From Rummeliibacillus sp963792445 (GTDB lineage Bacteria; Bacillota; Bacilli; Bacillales_A; Planococcaceae), in the NCBI GenBank assembly GCA_963792445.1, contig CAWBWO010000002.1:434001-498000 (forward strand): a DNA stretch of 64,000 nt, written 5' to 3'. Below the pieces are notes generated by a model. That model had not been told where the DNA came from. It saw only the letters and a list, made by a program, of their open reading frames with translations, and did no database searches. Positions 36,005 to 45,092 of the stretch are shown here, one piece after another (within the stretch, counting starts at the first letter, position 1; every line of letters begins with the position of its first letter). A program made the translations under genes and the position numbers.

Positions 36005-36051
36005 AAAAAACTCTCTTTTCACATTTTAAAATGGTGAAAGAGGGTTTTTTA
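36005..36051. terminator. Terminator between permease gene and chemoreceptor gene
   Basis: Imperfect stem AAAACTCTCTTTTCAC with GTGAAAGAGGGTTTT, A-run and T-run on either side, between convergent genes. Confidence 0.8.
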
Positions 36052-36062
36052 TCTAGTTCAAT

Positions 36063-36885
36063 TTACAATTTTTGAGCATATTCAATAAGTTTGTTGGACA
36101 TTTCTTGAATTTCCTGTACAAAACTAGAAATCTGCTCAATCGATGCAGCTTGTTCTTGTTCAACAGCAGAGATTTGTTCAATGGAATTGCTCATTTGTAC
36201 AGTCGTTTCTTGAATTTTCGCCATTGTTTCACGAATATGTTGTGTAGATTTAACCGTCTCTTTTGAGAATTTTCTTATTTCATTGGCTACGACTTCAAAT
36301 CCTCTTCCTTTATCACCCGCACGTGCAGCCTCAATTGCAGCATTCAAACCAAGCAAGTTTGTTTGGTCAGCGACACCTTTAATAATTTTCAAAATATCAC
36401 TTGTTTGTTTTACTTCTTCTCCAGCTTGTTCAGATTTTACTAATAACTCATTTGCAATATTGGAAAGTGATTTTGAACCATCTGCAATACTTGAAATTTG
36501 ATTAGTTGCTGACATTAATGATTTGGATATTATTCTTGAAATGTCCTTTAATTCATTTTGATTTCGAATTTGAACGGCGATACCACCAATCACTTGGCCG
36601 TCTTGATCATGTAGTGGCAGAGCTGTGCCGGTAAATTCATAGCCATAGAAATCTGCAGGAACATTATCTTGTAGTCGAATATTTTCTTTTAGCGCAATCA
36701 TTAAAGGTTCCTCGGGACTTACATAGTTGCCCAACTTGAATATGTAAATCGATGGACTTTCCTGGATAGTACGCGATAAATTTTTCTAAATCACAAACTG
36801 CAATGGATAAATCTGCAGGGATTGCAGCTTTAAATACAGGAATTGCAGCGATTAAGGTATTTAAAGATTCAATTTTATTCACCAT
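36063..36885 (-). pseudogene. Soluble methyl-accepting chemotaxis-type protein, single-base frameshift
   Basis: A receptor without transmembrane segments. The N-terminal 110 residues form a small sensor part (IPADLSIAVCDLEKFIAYYPG, then YEFTGTALPLHDQDGQVIGGIAVQ, PAS-like). It joins a methyl-accepting signalling domain with the hairpin tip DQTNLLGLNAAIEAARAGD and GRGFEVVANEIRKFS. It resembles cytosolic YfmS-type chemoreceptors. The frame breaks near 36726: HIQVGQ continues as YVSPEEPLMIA in the next frame. The span is 823 bases (3 x 274 + 1), so one base is inserted. The start at 36885 follows AGGAGT; the earlier ATG would include the site. Confidence 0.82.
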
Positions 36886-37215
36886 ATGTAGGATACTCCT
36901 ATTCATTGAAATAATAGTATATATGTACTATTATAGCATATTTGTAAGGCAAAAGTATTACAATGGTCTATCGATATTTAGAAGGGGTAGTACTCTTTTC
37001 CAAGTAATATAAAGGTTGCAAACTTGTTTATTCACACAAGAAAAAGTTCAAAATAGATAATTATTTAAATAAAACTAAATGGAAGCACTTTTTTTACATG
37101 AATGGCTAGGTGTTTTTTCTTTGCATTCACGCCATGGCTTATGTAGGCAATCACCTATGTTAACCATTTCGCATACCTTAAGAATAGCAACAAATCTCGT
37201 TTGAGAGGAGAATTT

Positions 37216-38319
37216 GTGAACATGAAAGGAAAAGAACTGCATTACTTTGCTGGGGGCAATACATCAAAAGGATTCTACAGCCTTTTTGAGGATAACATTT
37301 CAAAGTTAGACAAAGTCTATATTTTAAAAGGAGGACCAGGCAACGGCAAATCAACTTTGATGAAAAATATAGCAAATGTGATTCAAGAAAAAGGGTACAA
37401 TGTGGAATTCATTCATTGTTCTTCAGATTCTAACTCAATCGATGGCATTATTTTCCCTTCATTAAAGATAGGGATTGTTGATGGAACTGCTCCCCATGTG
37501 ATTGAACCGAAAGTACCTGGTGTAATTGAAGAATACGTGAACTTAGGTTCTGCATGGGATGTAACTCAACTTCATGACAAAAAGGATTCCATAAAACAAT
37601 TGATTGATGATAAAGGGAAAGCTTATGAATCGGCATATCAATCGTTTGCAGATGCACTGGCTGTCCATGATGAGTGGGAATCCATTTATATTTCGAATAT
37701 GGATTATGCAAAACTAAATAATTTGACGGATGAATTAAAAGCTCTCTATTTTGGTGAAATATCCTTAAACAAGGAATCAAATGTACGTCATCGATTTTTG
37801 GGAGCAGCAACACCGATTGGAGCAGTAGACTTTGTTCCGAATTTGACCGAGGGCATTCGTAAACGATATTTTTTAAAGGGAAGACCAGGTTCGGGTAAAT
37901 CCACATTATTGAAAAAGTTAGCACAAACAGCAGAAAGCAAAGGATTTGATGTTGAAATTTATCACTGTGGCTTCGATCCGAACAGCTTAGATATGTTAAT
38001 TTTCCGAGAGTTAAGTATAGCGATATTTGACAGTACAGCACCTCATGAATATTTTCCAAGTAAAGAAGGCGATGAAATCATTGATTTGTACGATATTGCG
38101 ATTAAACAAGGAACGGATGAATTGTACGAAAATCAAATTAGCGAGATCTCTGCACGCTATCGAGAGAAAATGAATGAGGGGACTGCGTATTTAGCGCAAG
38201 CCAAAAATGCACATGAACATTTAGAAAAGTTTTATAAGGAAAGTGTAGATTTCAAACAAGTAGAAGCGATTCAAAAAGAATTAGAAGGAGTAATCAGTGA
38301 ATTCCTTGAACGAGAATAG
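37216..38319 (+). CDS. Duplicated P-loop ATPase (PRK06851-like), function unknown
   Basis: A 367-residue protein made of two homologous halves, each starting with a P-loop: GGPGNGKST near residue 34 and GRPGSGKST near 220. Each is followed by the same pattern (FIHCSSDSNSIDGIIFPSLKIGIVDGTAPH versus YHCGFDPNSLDMLIFRELSIAIFDSTAPH, shown here only to compare their layout). This is an internal duplication of an AAA/kinase-like fold. The His-Cys pairs in both halves may bind metal or substrate. No neighbour explains the function. GTG at 37216 follows GAGAGGAG; an ATG 6 bases later is possible. Confidence 0.75.
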   Translation: MNMKGKELHYFAGGNTSKGFYSLFEDNISKLDKVYILKGGPGNGKSTLMKNIANVIQEKGYNVEFIHCSSDSNSIDGIIFPSLKIGIVDGTAPHVIEPKVPGVIEEYVNLGSAWDVTQLHDKKDSIKQLIDDKGKAYESAYQSFADALAVHDEWESIYISNMDYAKLNNLTDELKALYFGEISLNKESNVRHRFLGAATPIGAVDFVPNLTEGIRKRYFLKGRPGSGKSTLLKKLAQTAESKGFDVEIYHCGFDPNSLDMLIFRELSIAIFDSTAPHEYFPSKEGDEIIDLYDIAIKQGTDELYENQISEISARYREKMNEGTAYLAQAKNAHEHLEKFYKESVDFKQVEAIQKELEGVISEFLERE

Positions 38320-38568
38320 GATGATTGGATTATTCATAAATTTGTAAAAATTAGGTGGGCTATTTTGTTTCACTTAGCAATATGATAAAAGTAAATAGTG
38401 AATATGTTAATTTACTAAGAAAATTAAAAAACAATGCCACAATTCCTTTTAAGTAATTTAAAAATAAACTATACCAATACAAATAATCTAGTCGGAAAAT
38501 GAAAAGTTATAATCAAATGTGAAATAATCCATGTAAACTACACTGTTTAGATGAAAAGTCATAACGAA

Positions 38569-38602
38569 GGCTGCTCTTAATAATAGGAGCGGTCTTTGTT
38601 TT
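38569..38602 (+). terminator. Hairpin terminator in the 38.3-39.5 kb gap
   Basis: Stem GGCTGCTCTT with AGGAGCGGTC, fully paired when G-U pairs are allowed, then TTTGTTTTTT. It could end the ATPase transcript after a 250-base 3' tail. Confidence 0.65.
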
Positions 38603-38747
38603 TTGTACACTAGAATTGCCGCTTTTGGTCAAATTACACAAACCAGATGGGATTTTAGTTAACATAATATTCGAAATTGCAACTAAGTTTTAAACGCTTA
38701 TTGCGATCCATATACACCAATCATACCTTTAACTTACTCCATTTTAT

Positions 38748-39197
38748 TGTCGAATAATAGGGTTGCAGAATATGACGAAAGTTAAAAGTTATTAACTTAA
38801 AAGTAAATGTCGAATTTTAAACTAATTAAAAGGCATAAGATAAAATGCTGATTAATAGCGAATGATGCAAAAGAAAGTGTGTCGAATTGGCATAGTTAGT
38901 TAAAAATGTCGAAACTTCGAAAATATTGTTCAAAAAGTGAATCAGATTCCACTACCATTTCAGGCATTACCGGAAACCTGTTATACAACAATTTTTCACT
39001 TCGTATTTTGGAAAAGGAAAAAATTTAAATTGAATCCAATATTATTTTCAAAAAGTAAATAAAATTTTTAAAAGTTAATATATAGCGGTAAAAAGTTTTC
39101 AGAATTAACTCTATTCTTTTATAATTTATGTTATTATCTATATTACAGGGACTTGAATTGTAGCGTTTTACTTCATTTTTTAATAAAAGATGTCGAA
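38748..39197 (+). promoter_or_regulatory. Cluster of six Spo0A boxes (TGNCGAA) in non-coding DNA
   Basis: Perfect TGTCGAA at 38748, 38808, 38880, 38907 and 39191, plus TGACGAA at 38773, all on the plus strand. TGTCGAA is the consensus 0A box. The surrounding 38320-39507 stretch (about 1.2 kb) contains no ORF with a ribosome-binding site, so this is the longest unexplained gap in the window. The next gene downstream is the MetE-like gene at 39508. Confidence 0.6.
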
Positions 39198-39444
39198 AGT
39201 AGTCACCTTTTTGTCCTATCTATATACTTATTTGTTCGATCGTCTAATGAAAATGATCGTTCATTTTATTATCCTACTATTAGATTGCGCTAAATAATGA
39301 AATAACGAGTGGTTTGTGCAAAAACATTGGTGCACATTGTCATGAGTAATGTTTAGCTGATCCCCTAAACAATGGAACAAGCGTCGTATGAATTGATGCA
39401 CAATTGTACAAGGTAAGTTATGACAATTATGTTTGCAACAGATG

Positions 39445-39479
39445 CAATACAAAATCTTATATGCCAAGATTTTGTATTG
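39445..39479 (+). promoter_or_regulatory. Perfect 14-bp inverted repeat just before the MetE-like gene
   Basis: CAATACAAAATCTT (39445-39458) with AAGATTTTGTATTG (39466-39479), 7-base loop ATATGCC, then TAATTTT. It ends about 13 bases before the ribosome-binding site and could be an attenuator or an operator. No S-box or T-box was recognised. Confidence 0.55.
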
Positions 39480-39507
39480 TAATTTTACATACAAGGAGTC
39501 GATTATT

Positions 39508-40612
39508 TTGAATACACCATTTCGATATGACCATGTAGGTAGTTTTCTACGACCACAAAGACTTAAAGAAGCACGTGAACAATTCCAAAACAAAGAAATT
39601 TCATATGAAGCATTAAAGAAAGTGGAAGATGAAGAAATTATTCGCTTAATCGAAAAACAAAAAGAAAACGGTGTGCTATCTATTACAGATGGTGAATTCC
39701 GTCGAAGCTGGTGGCACTTTGATTTTCTTGGTGGATTAGAAGGTGTCGAATATTACGATACAGATGAAGGTCTTCATTTCCACAATTTGAATACACGTAA
39801 ACAAGGTGTTCGCATTGTAGGCAAAGTCGATTTTGCTGACCATCCATTTTTGGACCATTTCCGTTTTGTTCAAGAACATGCTGGTGATGCAACAGTGAAA
39901 TTTGCGATTCCAAGTCCAAATATGTTACTAGCTCGTGCAGAAATGAATGCTGAAGTATATCCTGAAAAAGAAGCTTTGGTAAATGATTTAATCAAAGCTT
40001 ACCAAAAAGCTGTACAAGCATTTTACGATGCTGGCTGTCGATATTTACAACTTGATGATACTTCTTGGGCAAGCCTGTTCTCAGAAGAAGGAAGACAAAA
40101 ACTCCAAGCTGAAGGAATAAGACCCAGAAGAAGTAGCAAAAACAAACCAATATGTATTGAACGAAACTGTCAAAAATAAACCAAATGATATGACAATCAC
40201 TATGCATATTTGTCGTGGAAATTATAAATCTACTTACTTCTCTAGTGGTGGCTATGATTATGCATCAGAAATCATCTTCGGTGGTTTAAATGTAGATGGT
40301 CTTTTCCTTGAATTTGATGATGAACGCTCAGGTGGCTTTGAACCTTTAAAACATGTTCATCGTAAAGATTTGAAAATTGTACTTGGCTTACTAACATCAA
40401 AATCAGGTAAACTAGAAGATAAAGAAGCAATTAAAGCACGAATCAAAGAAGCAGCAACATATGTCCCACTTGAACAACTTTGCTTAAGTCCACAATGCGG
40501 TTTCTCTTCAACAGAAGATGGCAATATTTTAACAGAAGAAGAACAATGGAGAAAATTACGTTATGTTCAAGAAATTGCTGAAGAAGTTTGGCAAGAAGCT
40601 CCAGTAAAATAA
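39508..40612 (+). pseudogene. MetE C-terminal-domain methyltransferase (YxjG/YxjH type), single-base frameshift
   Basis: A stand-alone catalytic half of cobalamin-independent methionine synthase. It begins RYDHVGSFLRP, continues with ITDGEFRRSWWHFDFL and QLDDTSWASLF, and ends with zinc-ligand motifs HICRGNY and LCLSPQCGF. B. subtilis YxjG/YxjH are the nearest types; methyl donor use is uncertain. The frame breaks near 40123: QAEGI should continue DPEEVAKTNQYV, found in the next frame, because ATAAGAC has one extra A. Span 1105 = 3 x 368 + 1. The TTG start at 39508 follows AAGGAG with 9 bases spacing. Confidence 0.85.
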
Positions 40613-40623
40613 CAACTAATTCA

Positions 40624-40666
40624 TAATCCCACAAAAGACATCCGTGCTTTTTGTGGGATTTTTTTG
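40624..40666 (+). terminator. Terminator after MetE-like gene
   Basis: Perfect 12-bp stem AATCCCACAAAA / TTTTGTGGGATT with T7. Confidence 0.88.
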
Positions 40667-40715
40667 TCCTTCATGAAATACTTTCTTCCTATTTAATTAA
40701 AAAGGAGGAATGATC

Positions 40716-41285
40716 ATGAACAAACAATGGATGATCGCAATCGACGCTGGGCATGGAAAGTATACAGCTGGTAAACAATCGCCGGATGGGGAAAAGGAGT
40801 GGTATTTTAACGATCAAGTAGTGCAATCTATAATAAAAGAATTGAGCAAATATGAGATGCTCAAAGTATTGAGAGTAGATGATCAATCAGGCAAAACCGA
40901 TCGTAGTTTAACATCACGTGTCCAACTTGCAAATCGTCATCATGCGGATCTTTATGTTTCTGTACATCATAATGCGAATACAGGAAAATGGGGGAATTGG
41001 ACAGGAGTCGAAACATATCTCATGACACCAAAAGAAAAGAACCCGAAGTCCTTCCAACTGGCAACTCATATTCACAAGGAAGTAGTAGGGGCTATGGGAT
41101 TAAAAGACCGAGGTATAAAAGCAGCAAATTTCTACGTGTTAAGAGAAACGAAAATGCCTGCTATTCTTATTGAAGGCGGCTTTATGGATTCATTGATTGA
41201 TATAGAAAAATTACGCAATAAAAAGCAATTGTATAATCAAGGAATAGCCATAGCCAAAGGAATCCTTGGATACATTTCTAATTGA
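40716..41285 (+). CDS. N-acetylmuramoyl-L-alanine amidase (Amidase_3), no signal peptide
   Basis: A 189-residue zinc amidase that cleaves the MurNAc-L-Ala bond of peptidoglycan. Zinc and catalytic residues are seen as IDAGHG, a Glu in GEKEWYFND, SVHHNAN and the late Glu in LIEGGFMD. There is no signal peptide and no cell-wall-binding domain, so export would depend on a holin, on cell lysis in the mother cell, or on another route. The ATG at 40716 lies 7 bases after AAAGGAGG; an ATG 6 bases earlier is too close. It resembles phage or sporulation amidases. Confidence 0.85.
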   Translation: MNKQWMIAIDAGHGKYTAGKQSPDGEKEWYFNDQVVQSIIKELSKYEMLKVLRVDDQSGKTDRSLTSRVQLANRHHADLYVSVHHNANTGKWGNWTGVETYLMTPKEKNPKSFQLATHIHKEVVGAMGLKDRGIKAANFYVLRETKMPAILIEGGFMDSLIDIEKLRNKKQLYNQGIAIAKGILGYISN

Positions 41286-41419
41286 ATAAGTATTCATATT
41301 CACCATTTTAAGACCAAGTAATTTTTCATTCGCAAAAGGGAACTTTATTGGTTACAATAAAGTCATATTTGTAACAAAATTTACAAAATAGCTGGATATA
41401 GCTTCTGAAGGTGATGAAT

Positions 41420-42151
41420 ATGAAAAATAGATTAAGAACTTTAGCGATTGTAAGTATGATCCTATTGGTAGCGTTGATTACAGTAGCAGTTCAGACAAAT
41501 AGCTTCGCAGATGTCAAAAAACATCACCTGATCAATCAAAATCGGGACATTCAAAAATCCGTTGTCATGCGGCCAAGTCATTATGAGCAACGACAAACAT
41601 TATTTGAACGTCTTTCAATCACAAGAGAATCAACGGTCATGTTAGGCGATAGTATGATTTTGTATAATGAATGGGCAGAAGAATTTCCAGTTGGACCGAT
41701 CTTAAACCGGGGAATCGGTGGAGATACTACTTTTGGACTGTTAAATAGGCTAGATACAATCACAAGCGGACAACCAAAACGCATTATACTGATGATAGGT
41801 GTTAATGATATAGGAAAAGGCTTTACTGAAAACCAAATCCTAACCAACTATGACAAAATTTTAAAGACCATCGAAGACAAAAGTCCAAAAACTAAAATTA
41901 TCATTACATCCGTACTACCTGTTAATAATAAACTGATGCATAGCAATCGTGTAAAAAATGAAAAAATAAATAGCTTAAATAAGGGGTTACAACAACTAGC
42001 AATCAAACATAAAATTCCAATGGTGAATATCCATGATCAATTCTTAAAAGGTGATCAGCTAGATAGTAAATACACAAGCGATGGTTTACACTTAAATGGT
42101 GATGGATATGCAATTTGGGTAAATGCATTAAAGCCTTATTTAAAGAAATAA
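41420..42151 (+). CDS. Secreted SGNH/GDSL-type esterase
   Basis: A 243-residue protein with an N-terminal signal/anchor helix (residues about 5-28, ending SFADVKK). SGNH blocks: VMLGDSMIL (nucleophile Ser), NRGIGGDTTFGLL (Gly), IGVNDIG (Asn) and DGLHLNGDGYAIW (Asp-His). It is a likely extracellular carbohydrate or lipid esterase. The ATG at 41420 is chosen from the GAAGGTGATGA ribosome-binding stretch. It is followed by a long terminator hairpin. Confidence 0.87.
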   Translation: MKNRLRTLAIVSMILLVALITVAVQTNSFADVKKHHLINQNRDIQKSVVMRPSHYEQRQTLFERLSITRESTVMLGDSMILYNEWAEEFPVGPILNRGIGGDTTFGLLNRLDTITSGQPKRIILMIGVNDIGKGFTENQILTNYDKILKTIEDKSPKTKIIITSVLPVNNKLMHSNRVKNEKINSLNKGLQQLAIKHKIPMVNIHDQFLKGDQLDSKYTSDGLHLNGDGYAIWVNALKPYLKK

Positions 42152-42189
42152 CGTATTATTAGGAGCAAATTGAATCATTTAGTTTTATT

Positions 42190-42242
42190 CAAAAGGCTGA
42201 CCAAAAGTGAGGGTGAGATTCACTTTTAGTCAGCCTTTTATG
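42190..42242. terminator. Long terminator hairpin between SGNH gene and ferritin-like gene
   Basis: About 19-bp stem, AAAAGGCTGAC-CAAAAGTGA with TTCACTTTT-AGTCAGCCTTTT; usable from both sides. Confidence 0.85.
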
Positions 42243-42264
42243 TGGATTAAACTTTAAAATAAAA

Positions 42265-42696
42265 TTACTTTTTACACATGAACATAAAATACAAAAACCA
42301 AACAGCATGATTTTGTTCATCTGCAGCTGCTTTGGCAAATGCATCACTGATTCTAGGATCTGGTACATTTCGAGCCATCTCATGGTAAAAGTCTACCGTT
42401 TCTTGTTCATCATGGAACGCATGATCGATCCCTTCTTTGAACGATTTCGGCCATGTATTGGGTTCTTTTGGACAATAGTATTGCCCAGTCAAACAAAAGT
42501 AAATATGCGAAAATGTTTCATAATGTCGCATCTCATCTTTTCGAATTTCTAAAATTTTTTTACTTATTGTCGGATTGGGTGCCATATTGGCTAGTGCTTC
42601 ATAATAATGAATGGCTCCATACTCGCCATCCATTGCCTTCATCAATCCATTTAAAACAGGACACTGCATACTATTGTCGTGTATGTTATAATTCAA
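42265..42696 (-). CDS. Ferritin-like (rubrerythrin-type) di-iron protein
   Basis: A 143-residue four-helix protein with the ferritin-like metal pattern: a Glu in DGEYGAIHYYEA, then EMRHYE (E-x2-H) in helix 2, a Glu in DEQETVDFYHEM and DEQNHAVWF (E-x2-H type) in the last helix. It has no rubredoxin domain. Likely roles are peroxide detoxification or iron handling. The TTG start at 42696 follows GAGGAGG by about 10 bases; a downstream ATG (residue 10) is an alternative. Confidence 0.82.
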   Translation of the reverse strand: MNYNIHDNSMQCPVLNGLMKAMDGEYGAIHYYEALANMAPNPTISKKILEIRKDEMRHYETFSHIYFCLTGQYYCPKEPNTWPKSFKEGIDHAFHDEQETVDFYHEMARNVPDPRISDAFAKAAADEQNHAVWFLYFMFMCKK

Positions 42697-42835
42697 TTCC
42701 TAAATTCCTCCTCTATGTACCTTATGAAAATGAGGAGATATCAGGAACTTGTCTTTACCAAATTGAAAAAGGTAGGAGTATTTGCAGGAAAAATAAAATT
42801 GATAGAGAATGTAAATGTAAAGGAGTGTCCGTCGT

Positions 42836-43078
42836 ATGAGTCATCAGTTGAACATTTTTGAGTATGCAGATAAGCAAGCAGTTATAAAATCAACAATCGA
42901 ACAATTACATCATTTAGCATGTGGACAAGAAATTACCTTATCAAACATTTCTATCAGAAGAACAGAACGATTCTTTGAAACAGTGCAGATCGATGTATTT
43001 CATGAATGCTTTCGAGAGGTTGGAGAATGTGTGCAATTTCTTAAAGTGTATTTAGATTCTGGAGAATTTCTAAAATAG
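42836..43078 (+). CDS. Hypothetical 80-residue protein
   Basis: I do not recognise this protein. It is soluble, acidic to neutral, and rich in His and Phe near its end (VDVFHECFREVGECVQFLKVYLD-like character), with three Cys. The ATG is well supported by AAAGGAGTGTCCGTCGT upstream. It stands alone between the divergent ferritin-like gene and a convergent membrane-protein gene. Confidence 0.65.
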   Translation: MSHQLNIFEYADKQAVIKSTIEQLHHLACGQEITLSNISIRRTERFFETVQIDVFHECFREVGECVQFLKVYLDSGEFLK

Positions 43079-43087
43079 TGTCGGTAT

Positions 43088-43483
43088 TTATTTCGCCTTT
43101 CTTACATCTTTTAAATGGAAGAAAGATTTGTGAACTAGTAAAGAGTAAAGAAGAACTATCGCTGACCAGATAAAATTCCCTATAAATAACTGTTTGTTAT
43201 AGGAAAGTAAAATAAGATAGCTTATGATTCCAAAGCTAATGGAATAGAGAATCATCATCCAAAATCCCCATGTCTTTAAATTCATATAACCGTATATAAT
43301 GACTAAAGTTACGATTGCTAAGAGAACTCTCAATAGTTCTTCTGGAAAGTTTGGAATACCCAAGTGTTCCGCAAATCCAAAATTCATTTTGAATTGATGA
43401 TAGAAGAACGTGATAAAAATTAAAACAGCCATCGCGAAAATATATAAACAACTTATGATTGTTACACCAATTGGTTTCTTCAA
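43088..43483 (-). CDS. Small membrane protein with four helices, function unknown
   Basis: A 131-residue protein with four hydrophobic segments (about 5-25, 47-65, 70-90, 98-117) and a basic C-terminus (VHKSFFHLKDVRKAK). I cannot assign a family. TTG at 43483 is the best start, 8 bases after AGGAGG; the adjacent GTG codon is an alternative. The frame extends 36 codons further upstream without a site. Confidence 0.65.
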   Translation of the reverse strand: MKKPIGVTIISCLYIFAMAVLIFITFFYHQFKMNFGFAEHLGIPNFPEELLRVLLAIVTLVIIYGYMNLKTWGFWMMILYSISFGIISYLILLSYNKQLFIGNFIWSAIVLLYSLLVHKSFFHLKDVRKAK

Positions 43484-43587
43484 CACAAATCCCTCCTTTA
43501 TATAATTCATATTTGTAAGACATAAAGAAGATGCATCATCCGAAATATACATAATCAATATATTATTTTTTAAAATTCGATATGACC

Positions 43588-43628
43588 CCAAAAACGCTGA
43601 ACCTAAAAAAATGTTCAGCGTTTTTTGT
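43588..43628 (-). terminator. Terminator for the small coiled-coil gene at 43.7 kb
   Basis: Perfect 13-bp stem AAAAACGCTGAAC (43590-43602) with GTTCAGCGTTTTT (43613-43625). Confidence 0.8.
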
Positions 43629-43723
43629 TATTGTAGTTACATCATTACTACTGTTTTGAAATTTCAACCTTTTTCACGAATGTTAAGAAGGGAAAGAATC
43701 ATATACATAGAAGGAATGCGAAA

Positions 43724-44005
43724 TTATCGAGTTCTTCGTTCGATTAGTGCGATTTGTCTTGTCAGATGATTAAGTTGCTGTTGCATTTGATTCAATTGAC
43801 GTAAATGTTCTTCTTGCAATGATTGTATTTGCTCATTTTGTTTCGGCATTTCTTGTTTTTCCTGAACTTCTGCAATTGTAGATAAGACGCCAATCATATA
43901 GCCCAATGCTGTGACTACTCCAGAGAGTATATCAAGTTTGTCTGAATTTTTTATTTCAGATTCTAGATTTTTCTCAAACTGCTGATTCTGACTATTATTA
44001 TTCAC
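43724..44005 (-). CDS. Small Asn/Gln-rich protein with C-terminal coiled coil
   Basis: A 93-residue protein: Asn-rich start (NNNSQNQQ), a hydrophobic middle (LDILSGVVTALGYMIGVLSTIAEVQ, about 27-51) and a Gln/Leu coiled coil ending RQIALIERRTR. The layout matches the non-canonically started ORF at 45093-45383, so the two look like distant paralogues. GTG at 44005 is preferred (AGGG with 6 bases spacing); the ATG at 44011 abuts the site. Possibly a spore-associated protein, by analogy with its paralogue's sigma-K-like promoter. Confidence 0.6.
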   Translation of the reverse strand: MNNNSQNQQFEKNLESEIKNSDKLDILSGVVTALGYMIGVLSTIAEVQEKQEMPKQNEQIQSLQEEHLRQLNQMQQQLNHLTRQIALIERRTR

Positions 44006-44299
44006 CCGCATCCCTCATTTTTCACTAAAATAAGATACAGAACTCCTTTATGTAGCATTATTTCTCATCACTCAACAGCCATAACAAGAAAACAGAAAAT
44101 TTGTCACAAAAACCAAGAGTCAGTCAAGATGCGAGTTTTATTTATTTCTCTAAATGTTATGCTGATTTTTATCGAATTATGTTTAAATAACAAAGAACCA
44201 ACGCCAAAATCAAAAAAAGAAATGAATGGGCATAGACATGCTAAATCGTCCACACTTCGCATTTACTAGTTGTATCAACTTGCAAAGGAGGTGTGCAGC

Positions 44300-44551
44300 A
44301 TGACGATGGATAAATTTAAGCAATGTATTGCTTTATTTGGAGGCATGTTATCAGCAATCTTCTTATTTTTAAAATCAATTGGGATTACATTTGATTGGTT
44401 TACTGAAGAATCGATCAGTGCGTTTAACCAAGTACTATTGACGGCTATACCATTTTTCTTTGTCTTTTATGGAGTTTGGAAAAACAGTTTTATCATCACC
44501 AAAAAGGCCAAAGAACAAGAAAAAGTATTGAAGGAAAAAGGTTTAAAGTAA
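44300..44551 (+). CDS. Phage-type holin family protein
   Basis: An 83-residue protein with two hydrophobic helices (FKQCIALFGGMLSAIFLFLKS and VLLTAIPFFFVFYGVW) and a highly charged C-terminal tail (KKAKEQEKVLKEKG), the class II holin layout of PhiLC3/phage_holin_1-type proteins. Holins permeabilise the membrane to release endolysin. No phage genes adjoin it; the nearest candidate endolysin is the signal-less amidase 3 kb upstream. The ATG at 44300 follows AAAGGAGGTGTGCAGC. Confidence 0.78.
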   Translation: MTMDKFKQCIALFGGMLSAIFLFLKSIGITFDWFTEESISAFNQVLLTAIPFFFVFYGVWKNSFIITKKAKEQEKVLKEKGLK

Positions 44552-44780
44552 TATTTGAAAAAGCGTTCTAAAATGGCTCCAAGATAAAAATCAATCAGAT
44601 CATATCATGAATACGGAAAATCCAATGAGTGGAATCACCTTCGTATATCGCGTTGGCTGATTTCACTTTAAAATTACAGTGACTTTTTGCAACTGAAAAA
44701 ATACAAAAATTAACCAAAAATATATAATTCTTATACAATTTGAATATCCTATATAAATGAACAAATAAGGAGGAACAATT

Positions 44781-45002
44781 ATGAGGAAGCAATTGTTAAA
44801 AGCATGGGAGAATAATCAACTATTAACAATTATGTATATGTCAAAGAAAAATGAAATTTCAAAAAGACGAGTAAAAATCTTGAAAATTACTGAAAGAAGC
44901 TTCACTGCATATTGTTTTACCAAAAAGGCAAAGCGTATATTTATCATAGAAAATTTATTAGCCATAGCTCCTGTAATTCAAAATGAAAGCGATATCATTT
45001 AG
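44781..45002 (+). CDS. Small WYL-like single-domain protein
   Basis: A 73-residue protein that resembles an isolated WYL domain: KAWENNQLLTIMYMSKKNEISKR, then VKILKITERSFTAYCFTKKAKRIFIIENLLA, where strands and the YCF/RIF pattern match the ligand-binding core. WYL domains bind nucleic acids or nucleotides and regulate activity in larger proteins; a free-standing copy suggests a small regulator. The ATG follows AAGGAGGAACAATT. Confidence 0.7.
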   Translation: MRKQLLKAWENNQLLTIMYMSKKNEISKRRVKILKITERSFTAYCFTKKAKRIFIIENLLAIAPVIQNESDII

Positions 45003-45016
45003 CTTAATACGATAAA

Positions 45017-45065
45017 AAAGATGAAACCATGAAGTTCTTCAAAAAGGAGAATCATGGTTTCTTGT
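45017..45065. terminator. Terminator between WYL-like gene and minus-strand small gene
   Basis: Stem GAAACCATGA / TCATGGTTTC with A-rich and T-rich flanks. Confidence 0.7.
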
Positions 45066-45092
45066 TTATTTATTAATTTACACAATTTAGTA

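Noticed and set aside
39261..39593. 110-codon open frame on the minus strand before the MetE-like gene
   Set aside because: No ribosome-binding site, unlikely composition, and it crosses the 14-bp inverted repeat and the start of the conserved MetE-like gene on the other strand.
42307..42839. Plus-strand open frames opposite the ferritin-like gene
   Set aside because: They are shadows of the conserved minus-strand gene, without their own ribosome-binding sites.
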